Notes under the pieces: model-generated
Database searches by the model: none
Seen by the model: the letters and a program-made list of their open reading frames with translations, nothing else
Told to the model about the DNA's origin: nothing
Shown here: positions 56,789-64,000 of the stretch, in pieces
How positions within the stretch are numbered: the stretch's first letter is position 1
How the letters are laid out: the number at the start of each line of letters is the position of its first letter
NCBI GenBank assembly: GCA_902492005.1
Contig: CABUJV010000001.1
Span: 62,001 to 126,000, forward strand
Reading direction: 5' to 3'
Length of the DNA: 64,000 bases
DNA from: an uncultured Eubacteriales bacterium
GTDB lineage: Bacteria; Bacillota; Clostridia; Oscillospirales; Oscillospiraceae
Translations under genes and position numbers: made by a program

Positions 56789-56819
56789 GCCCCCGGTCCG
56801 GACCGCCCGGACCGGGGGC
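56789..56819 (+). terminator. intrinsic terminator of the zinc-ribbon/sigma-like operon
   Basis: GCCCCCGGTCCGG (56789-56801) and CCGGACCGGGGGC (56807-56819) form a 13-bp perfect stem with a five-base loop, followed by TTTTT. Confidence 0.93.
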
Positions 56820-56891
56820 TTTTTCGGGCCATTTTGCGGTTCAAACCGCATGTTCTGCCGATCAGAGTGCTGCCGGACTGGCCAGTTTTCG

Positions 56892-56920
56892 TTGTATTTT
56901 GACTCCGACTGTGGTACAAT
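56892..56920 (+). promoter_or_regulatory. sigma-A-type promoter of rpoN
   Basis: TTGTAT (56892-56897), a 17-nt spacer and TACAAT (56915-56920), about 47 nt before the rpoN start. Confidence 0.75.
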
Positions 56921-56967
56921 CAGAAAGATAGAAAACAGTCTGAAACCTGTGGAATGGAGGAAGCGAC

Positions 56968-58353
56968 ATGGAATTGAGCATGTCGATGAAGCAGACACAG
57001 ACCCTTTCGCCCCAGATGATGCAGTCCATGGAAATCCTCCAGATGGGTTCTCAGGAGCTGCTGGAGTACATCCAGGATCAGGTCCAGGAGAATCCGGTAC
57101 TGGAGGTGGAGGAGAAATACGGCAAGGGGGACGACACGGCGGTGCTGCAGCGGAAGCTGGAGTGGCTGGAGTCCACCGACGCGCAGAACCGCTACTATCA
57201 CCAGCAGGACACCGAGGATGACGAAAAGGACCCGATTTCCAATTACGGCACCGTGGACGAGCGGGAGGAGAACCTGTATCTTTACGTGCTGTCCCAGCTG
57301 GAGGTGATGGATTTGGAGCCGGAGCTGCTCCCGGTGGGGCGCTTTTTGGTGGAGAGCCTGAACCAGAACGGCTGGCTGGACGAGAGCGTGGAGGATCTGG
57401 CGGAGGAGCTGGCCAAGCCGGTGGAGCTGGTGGAGAAAGCCCTGGCGGCGGTGCAGTCCCTGGAGCCCGCGGGCGTGGGGGCCCGGAATTTGTCGGAGTG
57501 CCTGGTGCTGCAGCTGCAGCGCCGGCATGAGGACAGCGGGCTGGCCATCCGGATCGCCCGGGATTTCCTGGACCCCCTGAGCAAGAGCCGCTACGGGCTC
57601 ATCGCAAAGAGCCTTGGGGTGTGCCAGGAGGAGGTGCGGACGGCCTGCGATCTGATCCGAACGCTGAACCCCAGGCCGGGCGGCGGCTTTGCCGCCCGGG
57701 AGAACCTGGTCTACATCAACCCCGACCTCTTTGTGGTCAACTTCCCCGACCACTTCGAGCTGCTCACCAACGACTACTTTTTCCCCAACCTGAACATCAG
57801 CGGCTATTACTGCCGGATGCTCAAGAGCACCGAGGACAACGAGGTCAAGGACTATCTGATGGGCAAGGTGCGGCAGGCCAAGTGGGTGGTCCACAGCATC
57901 GAGCAGCGGCGCTCCACCCTTCTGCGGTGCGCCGAGTGCATCCTGGAGTTCCAGGAGGAGTTTTTCCGCCGGGGCCCCGGTCATCTGAAGCCTATGTGCC
58001 TGGCGGACATCGCCCAGAAGGTGGGGGTCCACGAGTCCACCGTCAGCCGGACGGTGCGGGACAAGTATCTCCAGTGCGCCAGCGGGGTCTACCCCCTGAG
58101 CTACTTCTTCTCCCGCAGCCTGGGCGCGCCGGCGGCCCGGCCGGGCACGGAGGAGAACGCCTCCTCCCCCGACTTTGCCAAGGCACTGCTGAAAAGGCTG
58201 ATCGGCGGGGAGGACAAGCGCAAGCCGCTGTCGGACCAGAAGCTGTGCGAGCTGATGTCCCAGGAGGGCTGTGCGCTCTCCCGGCGCACGGTGGCCAAAT
58301 ACCGGGACGAGCTGGGCATCCCCAGCACCACCGGACGAAAGCAGTACGAGTGA
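56968..58353 (+). CDS. rpoN: RNA polymerase sigma-54 factor
   Basis: Encodes 461 residues, full length. Region I is the Gln/Leu-rich MKQTQTLSPQMMQSMEILQMGSQELLEYIQDQVQENPVLEVEE. The core-binding domain includes LEPAGVGARNLSECLVLQL. The C-terminal DNA-binding part has a helix-turn-helix (CLADIAQKVGVHESTVSRTVRDKYLQC) and the RpoN box SRRTVAKYRDELGI (about 438-451). It recognises -24/-12 promoters and needs AAA+ activators such as the one at 35063-36418. Confidence 0.97.
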   Translation: MELSMSMKQTQTLSPQMMQSMEILQMGSQELLEYIQDQVQENPVLEVEEKYGKGDDTAVLQRKLEWLESTDAQNRYYHQQDTEDDEKDPISNYGTVDEREENLYLYVLSQLEVMDLEPELLPVGRFLVESLNQNGWLDESVEDLAEELAKPVELVEKALAAVQSLEPAGVGARNLSECLVLQLQRRHEDSGLAIRIARDFLDPLSKSRYGLIAKSLGVCQEEVRTACDLIRTLNPRPGGGFAARENLVYINPDLFVVNFPDHFELLTNDYFFPNLNISGYYCRMLKSTEDNEVKDYLMGKVRQAKWVVHSIEQRRSTLLRCAECILEFQEEFFRRGPGHLKPMCLADIAQKVGVHESTVSRTVRDKYLQCASGVYPLSYFFSRSLGAPAARPGTEENASSPDFAKALLKRLIGGEDKRKPLSDQKLCELMSQEGCALSRRTVAKYRDELGIPSTTGRKQYE

Positions 58354-58412
58354 ACCCGGATGCGGGGCGCCGGGCGGCGGCCCCGCGTTTCCCTGGAGAG
58401 GAGAGAGTACCA

Positions 58413-59066
58413 GTGGCCTATCAGGCTGTCCTGTTCGATTTTGACTATACCCTGGGGGATGCCACCGACGCCATCGTTGCCGGCTTTGCCGCAGGCTTCG
58501 CCGCGCTGGGCCTGCCGGAGCCCGACCGGGAGGCCGTCCGGCGCACGGTGGGGATGCAGGTGACGGATGCCTATACCCTGTTGACGGGGGACGGGAGCCG
58601 GGCGCGCCAAGAGCTCTTTTACCAGCACTTCCGGGCGGTGGCCCGGGACCTGCAGGCCCGGGGACAGGTGAGCCTGTTCCCCGGAGCGGAAGAGCTGCTG
58701 TCCGCCCTGCGGGCGGCGGGGGTGGCTGCGGCGGTGGTGAGCACCAAGCACACCGACACCCTGGAGCGCATCCTTGCCCGGCACGGCCTGGACCAGATGG
58801 TTTCCTTCGTCATCGGCGGGGACCGGGTGAGCCGCCCCAAGCCCGACCCAGAGGGCCTGACCGCCGGCCTGGCCCGGCTGGGCCTGACGGCGCGGCAGGC
58901 GCTGTACTGCGGCGACACGGTCATCGACGCCCAGACCGCCCAGGCGGCGGGGACGGACTTCTGCGCCGTCCTCAACGGCACCACGCCGGCGGCCGCCTTC
59001 GCCCCCTATCCCAGCGTCCACATCGCCCCGGACCTGCCCGACCTGCGGCGCTGGCTGGGTTTGTAA
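58413..59066 (+). CDS. HAD-superfamily phosphatase (phosphoglycolate phosphatase-like)
   Basis: Encodes 217 residues from GTG (58413), preceded by GGAGAGGAGAGAG. HAD motif I is FDFDYTLGD (nucleophile and acid Asp), motif II VVSTKHT, motif III Lys in RPKPDPEGL, and motif IV YCGDTVIDAQTA. The helical cap between motifs I and II marks a subclass I phosphatase such as Gph or PpaX. It hydrolyses small phosphate esters. It follows rpoN by 60 nt and may be cotranscribed. Confidence 0.92.
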   Translation: MAYQAVLFDFDYTLGDATDAIVAGFAAGFAALGLPEPDREAVRRTVGMQVTDAYTLLTGDGSRARQELFYQHFRAVARDLQARGQVSLFPGAEELLSALRAAGVAAAVVSTKHTDTLERILARHGLDQMVSFVIGGDRVSRPKPDPEGLTAGLARLGLTARQALYCGDTVIDAQTAQAAGTDFCAVLNGTTPAAAFAPYPSVHIAPDLPDLRRWLGL

Positions 59067-59084
59067 AATAAAAAAAGAACATAG

Positions 59085-59116
59085 AAAGCGTCCTTCCGCC
59101 CGGCGGAGGGGCGTTT
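59085..59116 (+). terminator. intrinsic terminator of the rpoN/HAD operon
   Basis: AAAGCGTCCTTCCGCC and GGCGGAGGGGCGTTT pair through 15 positions including G-U pairs, followed by TTTTTCTTT. Confidence 0.8.
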
Positions 59117-59119
59117 TTC

Positions 59120-59198
59120 TTTACAAAGGGGGGCAGACTATGCTTTACACAGACTTTACGGAGAGCTGAAGGATAACTTTACAAAGGCCCTGTATACT
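59120..59198 (+). promoter_or_regulatory. Pho-box-like repeats and promoter of pstS
   Basis: TTTACA-like hexamers lie at 59120-59125, 59144-59149, 59155-59160 (TTTACG) and 59178-59183. The middle two are 11 bp apart (TTTACA-N5-TTTACG), as in PhoP/PhoB boxes. A -10 TATACT (59193-59198) lacks a good -35, as expected for an activated promoter. A PhoP/PhoB-type regulator begins at 63530. Confidence 0.75.
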
Positions 59199-59245
59199 GT
59201 AAATCGTTCCGAGAAATCATATCTGGATTGGAGAATGAGAAGAAA

Positions 59246-60097
59246 ATGAAAAAAAGTCTTGCCTTGCTCTGCTCCCTGGCCCTGTGTGCAGGCCTCTTTG
59301 CCGGCTGCTCCGGCAGCAACGCCGGCGGTTCCGCCTCCGCTCCCGCCAGCCCCTCTGAGCGGTCCGGCGTGGTGAACACCGACGGCTCCACCTCCATGGA
59401 GAAGGTGGTCAAGATCCTGTCGGAGTCCTTTATGCAGGAAAACAGCGGCGTTACCATCAACTACAACGGCTCCGGCTCCGGCACCGGCATCCAGTCCGCC
59501 GTCGACGGCACCTGCGATCTGGGCCTGTCCTCCCGCGAGCTGAAGGACGAAGAGGCCGCCAACGGCGCTGTGGCCCATGTGGTGGCCCTGGACGGCGTGG
59601 CCATCGTGGTCAACCCCGCCAACACCGTGGCCGACCTGACGGTGGAGCAGATCGCCAAGATCTACACCGGCGAGATCGCCGACTGGTCCGAGCTGGGCGG
59701 CGCGGCCGGCCCCATCGCAGTCATCGGCCGTGAGGCCGGCTCCGGCACCCGCGGCGCCTTTGAGGAGATCGTGGGCGTGACGGACGCCTGCCAGTACACC
59801 AACGAGTACTCCTCCACCGGCGACGTCATCGGCAACGTGGCCTCCAACCCCAACGCCATCGGCTACGCCTCCCTGTCCGCTCTGAACGACACCGTCAAGG
59901 CGGTGGATGTGGAGGGTGTGGAGTGTACCGAGGCCACGGTCCAGGACGGCGCCTACGCCATCCAGCGCCCCTTCCTTATGGTCACCAAGGAAGGCGCCCA
60001 GCTCTCCGACGCGGCCCAGGCCTTCCTGGACTACGCCATGAGCAGCGACGTGGCCGAGCTGATCGTGAAGGCCGGCGCGGTGCCCCCCGCGCAGTAA
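59246..60097 (+). CDS. pstS: phosphate ABC transporter substrate-binding lipoprotein
   Basis: Encodes 283 residues from the ATG at 59246; a TTG at 59228 adds six residues. Lipobox LFAGC is followed by an Ala/Ser-rich linker. Phosphate-binding motifs: NTDGSTSMEKVV, YNGSGSGTGIQSAVDGTCDLGLSSREL, IGREAGSGTRGAFEEIV. It captures phosphate outside the membrane for PstCA. First gene of the pst-phoU-regulator cluster. Confidence 0.96.
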   Translation: MKKSLALLCSLALCAGLFAGCSGSNAGGSASAPASPSERSGVVNTDGSTSMEKVVKILSESFMQENSGVTINYNGSGSGTGIQSAVDGTCDLGLSSRELKDEEAANGAVAHVVALDGVAIVVNPANTVADLTVEQIAKIYTGEIADWSELGGAAGPIAVIGREAGSGTRGAFEEIVGVTDACQYTNEYSSTGDVIGNVASNPNAIGYASLSALNDTVKAVDVEGVECTEATVQDGAYAIQRPFLMVTKEGAQLSDAAQAFLDYAMSSDVAELIVKAGAVPPAQ

Positions 60098-60186
60098 ACA
60101 AACACGGTGAAAACGGACGGCTCAAGGCATGCACCGGCCGGTGCGTGTCTTGGGTTTCCGCCCTGTCAAAGAGATTCCAGAGTGAA

Positions 60187-61083
60187 ATGGAAAGGTTGAT
60201 CCCGTTGAAACTGACTCGTCGCCTGAGCCCCGCGGAGACGGCCATGCACACCCTCTTTTTTATTTGCGGCTTCATCGCGGTGGCCTTCGTGCTGCTGATC
60301 ACGGTCTATCTGATCCTCTCCGGGCTGCCCGCCATCCGGGAAATCGGCCTGGTGAATTTCCTGTTTGGCAGGACGTGGGATTCCACCAACCAGACGGATC
60401 CGCAGTTCGGCATCCTGCCCTTCATCCTTACCTCCATCTACGGCACGGCCGGGGCCATTCTCATCGGCGTGCCCATCGGCTTTATGACGGCGGTATTTTT
60501 GGCGAAGGTGGCGCCCCCCAAGGTGGCGGCGGTGGTCCGCCCGGCGGTGGACCTGCTGGCGGGCATCCCCTCCCTGGTCTACGGCCTGGTGGGCATGGTG
60601 GTGCTGCTGCCCGCCGTCCGGAAGCTGTTCGGCCTGCCTGCCGGCGACAGCCTGCTGGCCGCCGTCATCGTGCTGGCCGTGATGATCCTGCCCTCCATCA
60701 TCTCGGTGTCCGAGACCGCCCTCAAGGCGGTGCCCAGGGAGTATGAGGAGGCATCCCTGGCCCTGGGCGCCACCGAGATCGAGACCTATTTCCGGGTCTC
60801 CGTCCCGGCGGCCAAAAGCGGCATCGCCGCCTCGGTGGTGCTGGGCATCGGCCGGGCCATCGGCGAGGCCATGGCCATCCTGATGGTGGCGGGCAACGTG
60901 GCCAATATGCCCTCTTTGCTCAAAAGCGTCAAGTTTCTCACTACCGCCGTGGCCAGCGAGATGTCCTATTCCTCCGGCCTGCAGCGGCAGGCCCTGTTTT
61001 CCATCGGCCTGGTGCTGTTCCTGTTCATCCTGCTCATCAATATCCTGCTCAATCTGGTCTTAAAACGGGAGAAGGAGGGGTAA
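60187..61083 (+). CDS. pstC: phosphate ABC transporter permease PstC
   Basis: Encodes 298 residues from the ATG at 60187; the TTG at 60205 has a better ribosome site (GGAAAGG) and may be the real start. Six membrane segments, with the EAA-type loop (SVSETALKAVPREYEEASLALGATEIETYFRVSVPAAKSGI) that contacts PstB, and RAIGEAMAILMVAGN. Forms the phosphate channel with PstA. Confidence 0.95.
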   Translation: MERLIPLKLTRRLSPAETAMHTLFFICGFIAVAFVLLITVYLILSGLPAIREIGLVNFLFGRTWDSTNQTDPQFGILPFILTSIYGTAGAILIGVPIGFMTAVFLAKVAPPKVAAVVRPAVDLLAGIPSLVYGLVGMVVLLPAVRKLFGLPAGDSLLAAVIVLAVMILPSIISVSETALKAVPREYEEASLALGATEIETYFRVSVPAAKSGIAASVVLGIGRAIGEAMAILMVAGNVANMPSLLKSVKFLTTAVASEMSYSSGLQRQALFSIGLVLFLFILLINILLNLVLKREKEG

Positions 61084-61086
61084 GCT

Positions 61087-62025
61087 ATGGACGAAGTCAA
61101 GGCGGGCGTCAGGACCAAAACTGCCGAACGGAGGGATACCGTGAAAGAGCAACATCCCCTCTCTCTCAGCCGCCGGGTCTATGACCGGACCCTCCGGGGG
61201 CTGCTGTACCTGTGCGCGGGGCTGACCTGCGCCCTGCTGCTGTTTCTGATCGGCTACATCTTTTACCGGGGCCTGCCCCACATCACCTGGGAGCTGCTCT
61301 CCACCCAGGAGAGCATCCTCAACGACACCACCGGCATCCTGCCCAGCATTTTGAACACGGTGTACGTGGTGGTGGTGACCATGCTGGCGGTGCTGCCGCT
61401 GGGCGTGGGGGCGGCGGTCTACCTGACGGAGTACGCCTCCAACCGCCGGCTGGTTTCGGCCATTGAGTTCGCCACCGAGACCCTGGCGGGCATCCCCTCC
61501 ATCATCTACGCCATGGTGGGCGTGCTGATCTTCAGCCAGTTCATGAGCCTGGGCAAGACCTTGTTGGCGGCCTCCCTGACCCTGGTCATCATGACCCTGT
61601 CCACCATTATCCGCACCACCCAGGAGTCGCTCAAGACGGTGCCCCAGTCCTACCGGGAGGGCTCACTGGGCCTGGGCTCGGGCAAGTGGCACATGATCCG
61701 CACCGTGGTGCTGCCCAACTCCATCGACGGCATCGTCACCGGCTGCATCCTGTCGGTGGGGCGCATTGTGGGGGAGTCGGCGGTGCTGATGTTCACCGCC
61801 GGCATGTCCACCACCCTGAATAAATTCCTCGTCCCCGGCAGCCTGACCCAGACCTGGCAGGGCCTGACCCAGAGCTCCGGCGCCACCCTCACCGTGGCCC
61901 TGTACGTCTTTGCCAAGGAGCGGGCCCAGTTTGACATCGCCTTTGCCATCGGGGCCATCCTGATGGTCATCACGCTGCTCATCAACCTGTGCGCCAAGCT
62001 GGTGGGCAAAAAGCTCAAAAAGTAG
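61087..62025 (+). CDS. pstA: phosphate ABC transporter permease PstA
   Basis: Encodes 312 residues from the ATG at 61087, after AAGGAGGGG; a GTG at 61141 is a second possible start. It has six membrane segments, TTGILPSILNTVYVVVVTMLAVLPLGVGAAVYL, and the EAA loop TTQESLKTVPQSYREGSLGLGSGKWHMIRTVVLPNSIDGI. It pairs with PstC. It lies 3 nt after pstC. Confidence 0.95.
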   Translation: MDEVKAGVRTKTAERRDTVKEQHPLSLSRRVYDRTLRGLLYLCAGLTCALLLFLIGYIFYRGLPHITWELLSTQESILNDTTGILPSILNTVYVVVVTMLAVLPLGVGAAVYLTEYASNRRLVSAIEFATETLAGIPSIIYAMVGVLIFSQFMSLGKTLLAASLTLVIMTLSTIIRTTQESLKTVPQSYREGSLGLGSGKWHMIRTVVLPNSIDGIVTGCILSVGRIVGESAVLMFTAGMSTTLNKFLVPGSLTQTWQGLTQSSGATLTVALYVFAKERAQFDIAFAIGAILMVITLLINLCAKLVGKKLKK

Positions 62026-62040
62026 GAAGGAGCGGCAGCT

Positions 62041-62802
<762 letters not shown>

Positions 62803-62814
62803 AGGAGGGTCACC

Positions 62815-63453
62815 ATGCGCAAGACATTTGACGCGGAGCTCCTGGAGCTCAACGAGGAGCTGACGGCCATGGCCCGTCAGGCCCAGGACGCCATCGATGT
62901 GGTCACCGAGAGTCTGTCCGCCGACGACGAGCAGGCGGCCAAGGCGGCCATCGATATGACGGCCTGCCTGGACCAGATGGAGCGGGACATCGAGAACCGC
63001 TGCCTGAACCTGCTGCTGCGGCAGCAGCCGGTGGCCCGGGACCTGCGGGCCATCTCGGCGGCCATGAAGATGGTCACCGACCTGCAGCGCATCGGGGATC
63101 AGGCGGCCAACATTGCGGAGATCTCCCTGCTGCTGAGCAATCACGGCGAGGTGAGGGTGCCCCAGGACATCGGGGTCATGGCGTGCAAGGCGGGGCTGAT
63201 GGTGCGCCAGGCCATCTCGGCCTATACCGGCCGGGACGTGGAGACGGCCCATGCGGTGATCAACCTGGACGACGAGGTGGACGATCTGTTCCGGCAGGTA
63301 AAGGGCGAGCTCATCGACCAGGTGGCGGCCAACCGGGACGAGGCAGACCTGTCCATCGACTTCATCATCATCGCCAAGTACCTGGAGCGCATCGCGGACC
63401 ACGCGGTGAACATCGCCCAGTGGGCGATCTTCTGCGTGACGGGCCAGCTCTGA
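62815..63453 (+). CDS. phoU: phosphate signalling protein PhoU
   Basis: Encodes 212 residues of two three-helix PhoU repeats: FDAELLELNEELTAMARQAQDAIDVV, then CLNLLLRQQPVARDLRAISAAMKMVTDLQRIGDQAANIAEIS and FIIIAKYLERIADHAVNIAQWAIF, each with the metal-binding E/D-R-x-x-D-x-A-x-N pattern. It damps Pst transport and Pho kinase signalling. It lies 12 nt after pstB. Confidence 0.96.
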   Translation: MRKTFDAELLELNEELTAMARQAQDAIDVVTESLSADDEQAAKAAIDMTACLDQMERDIENRCLNLLLRQQPVARDLRAISAAMKMVTDLQRIGDQAANIAEISLLLSNHGEVRVPQDIGVMACKAGLMVRQAISAYTGRDVETAHAVINLDDEVDDLFRQVKGELIDQVAANRDEADLSIDFIIIAKYLERIADHAVNIAQWAIFCVTGQL

Positions 63454-63476
63454 GGGTACGCTCCCAGCGCATTGCG

Positions 63477-63503
63477 TGTCCCCCGGGGCTTTCCCGGGGG
63501 ACA
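63477..63503 (+). terminator. hairpin between phoU and the response-regulator gene
   Basis: TGTCCCCCGGG (63477-63487) and CCCGGGGGACA (63493-63503) form an 11-bp perfect stem with loop GCTTT. There is no T-run, so it is more likely a processing or stability hairpin that lowers regulator expression than a full stop. Confidence 0.6.
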
Positions 63504-63529
63504 AGGCCATATGGAAAGGAAGATGCCGT

Positions 63530-64000
63530 GTGCCGGACCTGATTACGATCATCGAGGATGACGCGAGCATCCGCGAGATGCTCCGCTATTATTTTCACTC
63601 GATGGGGTACGCAGTGGAGGACTTTGAATCCGGAGAGGACTACTTTCAGGCGGTCCGCGACGTACAGCCCGACCTCTACATCCTGGACATCATGCTGCCG
63701 GGCATGGACGGGCTGGAGATCCTGCGCCGCCTGCGGGCGTCGCCGGACATGGGCCACATCCCCGTGATCATGCTCACCGCCCGCACCGCCGAGCTGGACC
63801 GGGTGAAGGGATTGGAGCAGGGGGCGGACGATTACGTAGTGAAGCCCTTCGGGCTCATGGAGCTCCAGGCCCGGGTGAAGGCGGTGCTCCGCCGGACGGG
63901 GCGGCCCCAGATGCCGGCCGTCCTGAAGTACGACGGGCTGGCGATCGACCCCGCCGCCCGGGAGGTCCGCCGGGACGGCGTCCCGGTGGAGCTGACGTAT
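63530..64000 (+). CDS. OmpR/PhoB-type response regulator (cut by window end)
   Basis: 157 codons are present and the frame is still open at 64000. The GTG at 63530 follows GGAAAGGA. The receiver domain has IEDD (acidic pocket), LYILDIMLPGMDG with the phospho-acceptor Asp, MLTART and YVVKPFG (Lys). A linker (RRTGRPQMP) leads into the start of the winged helix (LAIDPAAREVRRDGVPVELTY). Position after pst-phoU identifies it as the probable Pho regulon activator (PhoP/PhoB); a histidine kinase is expected next. Confidence 0.93.
   Translation, partial: MPDLITIIEDDASIREMLRYYFHSMGYAVEDFESGEDYFQAVRDVQPDLYILDIMLPGMDGLEILRRLRASPDMGHIPVIMLTARTAELDRVKGLEQGADDYVVKPFGLMELQARVKAVLRRTGRPQMPAVLKYDGLAIDPAAREVRRDGVPVELTY

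Overview
The window looks like a GC-rich chromosomal segment of an anaerobic gut Clostridia, probably Oscillospiraceae (Flavonifractor/Intestinimonas-like). This is an inference from the strong AGGAGG ribosome sites, frequent TTG/GTG starts, sortase and Cna-B surface proteins, a DUF4358 lipoprotein and a LytTR/DUF3021 pair, not from a database match.

Region 1 (1-5334) is a visibly lower-GC accessory island of small plus-strand genes: an OB-fold-like CxxC protein, a short N6-methylase-like protein, a DUF6273-like protein, a tiny XRE regulator, a SprT-like metalloprotease and unknowns. A 57-bp hairpin-forming repeat occurs twice in it. The island ends against the 3' end of ssrA (tmRNA), a classic integration site. 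Region 2 (5335-6788, minus) holds ssrA, a cyclophilin and smpB.

Region 3 (6942-20268, plus) is a compact PBSX-like phage particle locus in host-like GC. It has terminase, portal, protease, capsid, connectors, contractile sheath and tube, a frameshifted assembly chaperone, LysM hub, baseplate and holin. It has no integrase, replication, repressor, tail fibre, endolysin or normal tape-measure gene. Gene order suggests that the usual secG-rnr-smpB-ssrA group was split by this locus and its neighbours.

Region 4 (20278-36418, minus) carries a lipoprotein, an M20 dipeptidase with a YheO-type regulator, a NagZ-like lipoprotein, rnr, secG, a Bce-type ABC exporter with an unusual leader hairpin, asnB, and a sigma-54 module. 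In that module a PAS/AAA+ activator (GAFTGA motif) lies upstream of three similar palindromes and a textbook -24/-12 promoter. These drive a CitMHS-like transporter, a DUF1446/AtuA-like protein and a small AtuA-associated protein. The cognate sigma factor, rpoN, is at 56968-58353 in the same window.

Region 5 (36479-47000, plus) has udk, a small protein, a cyclic-di-GMP-I riboswitch leading a 1915-residue LPQTG-anchored vWA/Cna-B adhesin, and a DUF4358/MBOAT/DHHW surface acyltransferase cluster. Region 6 (46989-51558, minus) has an S15/CocE hydrolase, a small membrane protein, psuG, and a psuK fused to a helix-turn-helix with its own operator-like palindrome. Region 7 (51630-64000, mostly plus) has a lipoprotein, LytTR/DUF3021, asnS, an orphan promoter flanked by two LexA-type boxes, tRNA-Tyr and tRNA-Thr, a zinc-ribbon/sigma-region-4 mini-operon, rpoN, a HAD phosphatase, and a Pho module (Pho-box-like repeats, pstSCAB, phoU and a truncated OmpR-type regulator).
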